Assembly: GCA_037176705.1 (NCBI GenBank)
Contig: CM073887.1
Span: forward strand, 58,489,001 to 58,553,000
From: Molossus alvarezi
Taxonomy: Eukaryota > Chordata > Mammalia > Chiroptera > Molossidae
DNA length: 64,000 bases
Direction of reading: 5' to 3'
Made by a program: the position numbers and the translations under genes. Within the stretch, counting starts at the first letter, position 1. Every line of letters begins with the position of its first letter. Shown one piece after another: positions 58,640 to 64,000 of this stretch. The notes under the pieces are model-generated. The model was not told where the DNA came from. It searched no databases and saw only the letters and a program-made list of their open reading frames with translations.

Positions 58640-59700
58640 TGCAAACATCTCCGGGATCTCGTCTTCAGCCCGCTCCCTCCACCCCCCCATTCCGAACTAA
58701 CTCCGCCCACGCCCACCCTGCCCCACTTCCTGGGCTTCTCAGCCGCCCCTAAGCCTGTAACCTGACCCACCCACCTCCTACTGCGGCCGTACCTGCAAGC
58801 CCGGCCCCGCCTCGATCCCCTCCGGGCCATTTCCCTCCGGCCGCGCCGCCCTCCCCTCCTCCCCGCACTCTGCCGGCCCAAAGCCCGACTCCTTCTTCCC
58901 CTCCCCCTCCAGGCTCCCGGGTTGCCTCACTTTATCCCTTGGGTCCTCCAACTTCCCTGAACCCCCGCACCTGCCCCGGCACGGCTTTGCTCCCTCCACC
59001 CCCCGCCGGGAATGAGGGGAGGAGGTCTGGGCCCAATCAGGCCATCCTCCAAGGCCCAAGGCCCGGCCTGGGGCTGGACACTCAAGGCCGCTGGCGGGGG
59101 CCAGGGCTCCACGCACTCGCCGGCCAGCCACAGTGCAGGCTGTGGACCTGGTCCTTCCTCCCTCGGAGGAGGACCCCAAGTCCTTCCCCCTCAGCCCTTA
59201 GCCGGACCTCGGATGCCCTCAGGTCGCCCTAGCGAGAGGAGGCCGGAACCCGGCCTGTGGCGGGCCGCCTCACCTGCACCGTGGCCGCGCTCCGGGGGCT
59301 CCTGGCGGGCTCCGCAGAGGCGGCTGGGGCCGGGCCTGGGCCCGGGGCGCAACCCCCTGCGCCGGGGCCTCGGCCTCCGCCTCCGCGGCCTCCGCGGCCT
59401 CCGCCTCAGCAGCAGCGGCAGCCGCGGCGGCCATTCATTGTGGGCCAGGCCGCCCCAGCCGAGCGCCGAGCCAGCGCAAGCCGCGCCGCCGCCGCAGCCG
59501 GGTTGGGAAGGAACGGCTGCGGCCCCGCCCACGCAACGCCCCGGCCCCGCCCCCTAGGCGAGGCCAGCCGAGCACCAAACGCGCCCATTCGGGTCTCCGC
59601 CTCCTGCTTCAGCCCCTCCGAGTCTCCTCCGGTACCTTTGCTCTGCTTAAAAGTTCGAATCCCGACCCCGCCTCCTTCCCGTCCCGCGACCTGAGGCAAG
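58640..59700 (-). promoter_or_regulatory. NACC1: CpG island, presumed NACC1 promoter and 5' noncoding exon
   Basis: Dense CpG with long C/G-rich runs, GC boxes and, near 59400-59450 on the minus strand, an ACAATGAATGGCCGCC segment followed by GCC/GCT triplets. It lies about 16 kb upstream of the NACC1 ATG exon on the same strand and about 1.4 kb from the divergent TRMT1 start. I cannot place the exon-1 donor with certainty. No CDS was supported here: the long open frames on both strands reflect GC richness. Confidence 0.6.
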
Positions 59701-59923
59701 TCACTCTGCCTTTTCGGAACTTTAGTTTCCTGTAAAACGTTGCGTTTTAGGCTCTTTATGTGAAGGATCTCGTTCCAATTTTAGTGTGTGTGCTGCTGAA
59801 GAGAGTACAACTGAATGATCTCGCTTAAACATCACATCAACATTTTTACGTAGGAATTATTTTACACACACACACACACACTTGATAGAAAATAAGAGAG
59901 GCACAAAGAGATAAACTTGCTAA

Positions 59924-60168
59924 AGCCCTGGCTGGTGCCTCAATGGTTAGAGCGTCAGCCGGCGCACCAAAGTGTTGCAGGTTCCATTTCCGGTTAAGGG
60001 CAAGTACCTGGGTTGCAGGTTCAATCCCCAGGGTGCGTGCGGGAGGCAACCGATCGATGGAGGCAACCAATCGATGTGAGACACATATGTTTCTCTCTCC
60101 CTTCCTTCCACTCTCTCTACAAATCAACGGGAAAAAAATGCCCTCCGCGAGGATAAAACAAACAGAAG
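59924..60168 (+). mobile_element. Ves SINE type A, diverged
   Basis: A box damaged (GCCTCAATGGTTAGAGCG). The block GGAGGCAACCGATCGATG is duplicated within the element (60042-60077). Confidence 0.85.
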
Positions 60169-60239
60169 AAACCTGCTCAAGATTACACAGCAAGGAAGTG
60201 GTGGTAGGCGTCTAGATTCAAACCCAGGGTCAAGAAGCC

Positions 60240-60540
60240 ACAATAAAAGTTAATACGCTATGCCAGATTCCGTTATAAGCATTTTACCTGCACTAACTCG
60301 TTTAATTATCATCACAACCCAATAGTGAACCTTAAAAAGTTCTCCCCAGAGTATTTGAGATCTTGCTTCCCAGCAACGTCGTCAGTTTGGCTCAAATAAC
60401 TCATATAAAATCTCTACCAAAAAAAAAAAAAAAAAAGTTCTGCCAATTGTGCAAATAGGGAAACTTAAGGACAGAGAAGGTTAAGAACAAGCAGCAAGGC
60501 AAACTGGGACTGCTAACCCAGACAGTCCAGACCAGTACGT
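60240..60540 (+). repeat. MIR SINE interrupted by a short retroposed sequence
   Basis: TATGCCAGATTCCGTTATAA, TTTAATTATCATCACAACCC, then after the insert AAATAGGGAAACTTAAGGAC and GAGAAGGTTAAGAAC. Confidence 0.75.
60344..60437 (+). mobile_element. Retroposed fragment of about 75 nt with A-tail
   Basis: CCCCAGAGTATTTGAGATCT to AAATCTCTACC followed by about 19 A. TSD AAAAAGTTCT at 60334-60343 and 60432-60441. The source RNA is not recognised; GGCTCAAATAACTC resembles an LTR R/U5 end. Confidence 0.55.
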
Positions 60541-60589
60541 TGTCCTCTTTTCCTACACAGGTTAGAACCTACTGAGGGTTATGTTAAGG

Positions 60590-60930
60590 AAGCTGTTTTG
60601 CACACTTTCTGGGTATTGTCCTCTAATTTTTGCTCTATCTTGGAAGGTAGGATTCTTAATGAACAGGTAAGGAAAGTGAGGTCTAGAGTTTAAGTAACTT
60701 GCTAAGAACATGTGGTAGATAGGACTGGGATTCAAACTCAATAAGTGTGATTTCAAAGCCTCATCTTTTCCTACAGGATGCCCTGAAATAATGTGGTTAT
60801 GGCACCCAGCATCCAGTGGACGATCAATAGGTGTTGGATTTATTCGCTTACCACCCTTTTCTGAGCCTCAACTTCCTCATCAGTGAAATGGGCTGGTGAC
60901 GTTTGGCCTTAATTACTGTGGAGCCGCTGT
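60590..60930 (+). repeat. MIR-type fragments upstream of TRMT1
   Basis: TTAAGTAACTTGCTAAGAAC and GGACTGGGATTCAAACTCA (forward), then CTGAGCCTCAACTTCCTCAT (reverse core). Confidence 0.65.
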
Positions 60931-61039
60931 AATCAAGGCAAGGGAAACAACACATTCTGAGCTTTCCATGGTGCATTTTGATCCCGGCCGTCCACTGTAG
61001 GTAGCATCACTGATTGGCTAAATTCTGCCACATGACCCG

Positions 61040-61124
61040 CCACTGTGCCAACATGGCGGCGCCCAAGTCTTAATCCAGAAAATGTGCACCAAGACTAATT
61101 CGGTTTTCGGTTTCTCGAGAGAAG
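61040..61124 (+). promoter_or_regulatory. TRMT1: TRMT1 first noncoding exon and start region with a short uORF
   Basis: AACATGGCGGC (61050-61060) is a YY1-type initiator motif common at housekeeping promoters. The exon probably ends at 61124, before GTGAGA. A seven-codon upstream ORF (ATG at 61053, stop TAA at 61071-61073; MAAPKS) lies in this exon. The next acceptor with a good pyrimidine tract is TTTGTTTCACAG at 61273, leading into the ATG exon. Confidence 0.5.
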
Positions 61125-61361
61125 GTGAGAAGGGCCTGGGCGGCGAGGGGAGGGATATGGTGCAGGGGTGGGCCCACTCGAGGGCTTCAGGCTTTGCAGG
61201 GGCCGATCCTCAGAAGAGGGGGGATGGTGTCAGCTTACCGTGGCCTAGGGGCTTTATAGCTTTTGTTTCACAGTTGTGTAGGCTACCCGACCCGGAAACG
61301 CAGCTCTCTGATCCTTTCTATGCCCTCCTGATCCAGGCTTGGCGGGCAGAGGCTACGGTGG

Positions 61362-62502
61362 ATGTCCCTTGCAAGGGTCGTTCCGTGGCTAAACCTGACT
61401 CTCCGCTCCGTCCGCGGTCTCTGTAGAACTCGGTTTATGGAGGAGCAGCCCCAGGGGCCGGTGAATCCAACCCCAATGGAGAACGGAACAGTGCCCTGCG
61501 GAGAAAAGCGCCCACCTGAGGCCCAGGAGACGACGGTCATCGAGGGGGCCGCCAAGATCGCCTTCCCCAGCGCCAACGAAGTCTTCTATAACCCAGTGCA
61601 GGAGTTCAACCGGGACCTGACGTGAGCAGGGGTCCTGGGTCAGCTTGGCAAAGGGCAGTGGGTCTATGAAGTGAGGGGATGTGAGCCGAGCCTTCGTCTT
61701 CCGCAGATGTGCTGTGATCACTGAGTTTGCTCGCATTCAGCTTGGGGCCAAAGGCATCCAGAGTGAGTGGAGGACCAATCTCTTGGTGGGCGGGGGTCAC
61801 ACAGAGGTCTCTCCCTGCCCATACCCCTCCACCCTAAAGTCTGGAAAGGCTCCAGCTACATAGCAGGCCCCAGCCCTGCTCCTTCAGCCTTTTTCTAGGG
61901 ACTTTGGGGAAGATTTTTCATCCACAAATCTTCTGTATTCTGAACAGTAGAGGAGGTTTTTCAGAGAGATCCTTGATAGCCTCTGATTTGTGTTTGTGGG
62001 TGGCTGCAGTCAAGGTGCCAGGTGAAAAGGAGGTGCAAAAGGTGGTGGTGGACTTGTCGGAGCAAGAGGAGGACAAAACTGAACTGAAAGAGTGTGCAGA
62101 CCTGGCCCCAGGAAACCAACCTCGAACAGCCACTGTGGGGGAGATCTGTGAGGTGAGACCTGGGCATAAATAGGTGGCAGCCCCTGAGTCCAGTGAGTGA
62201 TAGAGGAAGGAAGGCTCCTGGACGGGGAGAACTGTAGGAGGAAGGTGGTGGGGGCTCCAGCAGAGAATGGAGGTATTGATGTGTGTGGAGCTGGCTCCCT
62301 GCTTGCTTCAACAGGAAGGCCTTCGAGTGCTGGAGGGCCTGGCAGCCTCAGGTCTTCGTTCCATTCGCTTTGCCCGAGAGGTGCCTGGACTCCGATCCGT
62401 GGTTGCCAATGATGCCTCTGCCCGAGCTGTGGATCTCATACGCCATAATGTGGACCTCAACGAAGTGGCCCATCTGGTGCAGCCCAGCCAGGCAGATGCC
62501 CG
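61362..62502 (+). CDS. TRMT1: tRNA (guanine26-N2)-dimethyltransferase, 5' four coding exons, runs off window
   Basis: Exons 61362-61621, 61707-61762, 62010-62152 and 62315-62502 join in frame (647 nt, about 215 codons of a family length near 650). TRMT1 makes m2,2G26 in cytosolic and mitochondrial tRNAs using S-adenosylmethionine. The first about 25 residues ([20 protein letters not shown]) are Arg-rich, amphipathic and without acidic residues, as in a mitochondrial presequence. The family block [20 protein letters not shown] follows. The SAM-binding region begins in exon 4: [16 protein letters not shown] (motif I) and [15 protein letters not shown] second in-frame ATG at 61437 would skip the presequence. 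The following exon is beyond 64000; the intron holds MIR, L1 and SINE copies. Confidence 0.95.
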
Positions 62503-62529
62503 GTAGGTTCTGGGCAGCAGAGCTAGGCT

Positions 62530-62760
62530 GCTGGAAGGCTGGAAGGTGCCTTCTGGAGCAAGGCTGCCTGGGGTCAAATCCTGGATGTGTCATATTCTTG
62601 CTCTGTGACCTTGGGAGAGTACCTTAGCCTCTCTGAGCCCCAGTTTCCTTGTCTATAAAACGACAGTTTTACAGGGGTTGCTGTACAGATTAAATGAGAA
62701 GTAATACTTGTATAGCCCATTCTTGGTGCCAGAAATAAGTACCAATATGGTTTCCATTTT
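62530..62760 (-). repeat. MIR SINE in TRMT1 intron 4
   Basis: TCTGTGACCTTGGGAGAGTA, GCCCCAGTTTCCTTGTCTAT and CAGATTAAATGAGAAG in reverse orientation. Confidence 0.85.
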
Positions 62761-62782
62761 AAACTTCTCATACTTTTATTTA

Positions 62783-63395
62783 TTTATTTTACTTTTTTTT
62801 ATTCTTTTTTTAAAAAGATTTTTATTTATTTTTTTGTTACAGATGTTTCTCCTTTTTTACCCCATTGGCACCCCCCTCCCCATCCCCGGCTTTGTTGTCC
62901 ATGTCCATCGGTCATGCATACATGCATATTAGTTCTGTGGTTTATCTCTTCCCACCCCCTCTTTTGAGGGATGTCAGTCTGTGCCCTACTTCCATGTTTC
63001 TGGGCCTACCGTATTCCTCAGACTGTTATGTTCATTATATTCCGTATATAAGTGAGATCATGTGGTTTTTGCCTTTTTCTGCTTGGCTTATTTCACTTAG
63101 GATAATACTTTCCAGGTCCCTCCATGTCATCTCAAAGGATAAGGGATCTTTCTTTTTTACAGCTGCGTAGTACTCCCATTGTGTATATGTACCACAGCTT
63201 TTTTATCCATTCGTCTACTGATGGACACTTGGGCTGTTTCCAGATCTTAGCTATTGTAAATAGTGCTGCTATGAACATGGGGGTACATATATTCTTCCTG
63301 ATTGGTGTTTCAGGCTTTTTAGGCTATATTCCTAGAAGCGGGATCACTGGGTCAAATGGAAGTTCAATTTTTAATTTTTTGAGGTAACACCATAC
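62783..63395 (-). mobile_element. 5'-truncated L1 insertion in TRMT1 intron 4
   Basis: Reverse L1 3' end: tail TTTTTTTGTTACAGATGTTT, then TTCCACATGATC-type blocks (GTGAGATCATGTGGTTTTTG, CACTTGGGCTGTTTCCAGAT, GGGATCACTGGGTCAAATGG). The target word CTCATACTTTTATT at 62768-62781 recurs at about 63827, beyond the two SINEs stacked on its 5' end. Confidence 0.85.
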
Positions 63396-63398
63396 TTT

Positions 63399-63601
63399 TT
63401 TTTTTTTTAATTCTTTATTGATTTTTAGAGAGAGAGGCAAAGATAGAAACATCGATGAGACAGAACATCGATTGACCACCTCCTGCATGCCCCCCACTGG
63501 GGATTTGGCCCACAACCTGGGCATGTGCCCTGACCAGGAATTGAACCGGCAACCTCTTGGTGCATGGGTCAACGCTCAACCCCTGAGCCACCCTAGCCGG
63601 G
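63399..63601 (-). mobile_element. Ves SINE type B, stacked
   Basis: CATACTTTTTTT on its left and CTCATACTTTTTTT on its right. Confidence 0.9.
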
Positions 63602-63609
63602 CTCATACT

Positions 63610-63826
63610 TTTTTTTTTTTCTTTATTGAGTTTAGAGAGGGAGGAAGAGAGAAGGAGAGAGAGATAGAAACATCAGTGAGAGAGAACATTGACTGGCCAC
63701 CTCCCGCATGCCCCCCACTGGGAACTTGGCCCACAATCTGGGCATGTGCCCTAACCGGGAATCAAACCGGCAACCTCCTGGTGCATAGGTTGACGCTCAA
63801 CCACAGCCACACCAGCTGGGCCGGGC
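63610..63826 (-). mobile_element. Ves SINE type B, stacked
   Basis: CTCATACTTTTATTAATT on its right repeats the shared target. Head end CACCAGCTGGGCCGGGCT. Confidence 0.9.
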
Positions 63827-63947
63827 TCATACTTTTATTAATTCAAATGAACCAGCTTTATATCTACTTTTCGCTATGTGCCAGATACTGTTCTCAGTGC
63901 AGGGAATGCATCAGTAAACAAAATCTGTGACCTTGAGAGTTCATTCA

Positions 63948-64000
63948 AATGCTGGGGTCAGCAAACTATAGCCTGCAAGGCCCAGTCTGGGTTGTGGCCT
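63948..64000 (+). mobile_element. Start of a hAT-Charlie-type element, cut by the window edge
   Basis: GGGGTCAGCAAACTATAGCC and CAAGGCCCAGTCTGGGTTGT match the terminus of a common mammalian nonautonomous hAT family. Confidence 0.6.

Noticed and set aside
58778..59557. Long overlapping open frames on both strands in the 59-kb CpG island
   Set aside because: Pro/Gly/Arg-rich frames on both strands reflect GC content; NACC1's ATG is in the exon at 42947.

Overview
The window is mammalian nuclear DNA, almost certainly from a vespertilionid bat. The evidence is more than 50 copies of a tRNA-headed SINE of the Ves type (heads beginning CCCTGGCCGGTTTGGCTCAG or CCCGGCCGGTGTGGCTCAG), many flanked by perfect target-site duplications (TSDs). 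They lie on a background of ancient placental repeats (MIR, MLT1-type LTRs, MER20, old L1) and four spliced or single-exon genes that read as IER2, STX10, NACC1 and TRMT1. That gene order with alternating strands matches, inverted, the human chromosome 19p13.13 order as I know it (CACNA1A-IER2-STX10-NACC1-TRMT1). There are no bacterial, CRISPR, operon or viral-gene features.

Layout. 1-27 kb holds no protein-coding exon that I recognise. It is repeat-rich: Ves SINEs, a half-L1 element with an inverted 5' end at 2.8-5.2 kb, L1 fragments, MLT1-type LTRs and a 363-bp ERV solo LTR at 17.3 kb. It also contains a CpG-rich, promoter-like island at 21.7-22.2 kb with no gene assigned. IER2 (minus strand, single coding exon) lies at 28.1-28.8 kb with a TATA/CRE promoter. 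A cluster of CArG-like boxes sits about 1.2 kb upstream of it. STX10 (plus, eight coding exons) runs 32.2-34.65 kb, divergent from IER2. NACC1 (minus) has its stop at 39.9 kb, its ATG at 42.9 kb, a 2.5-kb 3' UTR, and a presumed 5' exon in the CpG island near 59 kb, so intron 1 is about 16 kb. TRMT1 (plus) starts at 61.4 kb, divergent from NACC1, and runs off the right edge after its fourth coding exon.

The four genes do not form a pathway. IER2 is a growth-factor-induced nuclear protein, STX10 a trans-Golgi/endosome SNARE, NACC1 a BTB-BEN transcriptional co-repressor and TRMT1 the tRNA G26 dimethyltransferase.

I found no obviously new biological system. The most interesting signals are: (1) a short SINE form made of exactly the first 85 nt of Ves plus an A-tail, present at least four times with shared diagnostic bases; (2) tailless SINE heads flanked by TSDs; (3) a half-L1 lacking ORF2 that shares its 3' tail with L1 copies here; (4) an AT-AC, U12-type intron in STX10; (5) a Tigger-like palindromic MITE whose insertion can be dated after a Ves insertion; and (6) an SRF/ETS/CRE-like cluster upstream of IER2. 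In the feature list 'type A' means SINEs ending in TCCTCGGGTGAGGAT plus A-tail, and 'type B' means SINEs ending in AAATCAATAAA.
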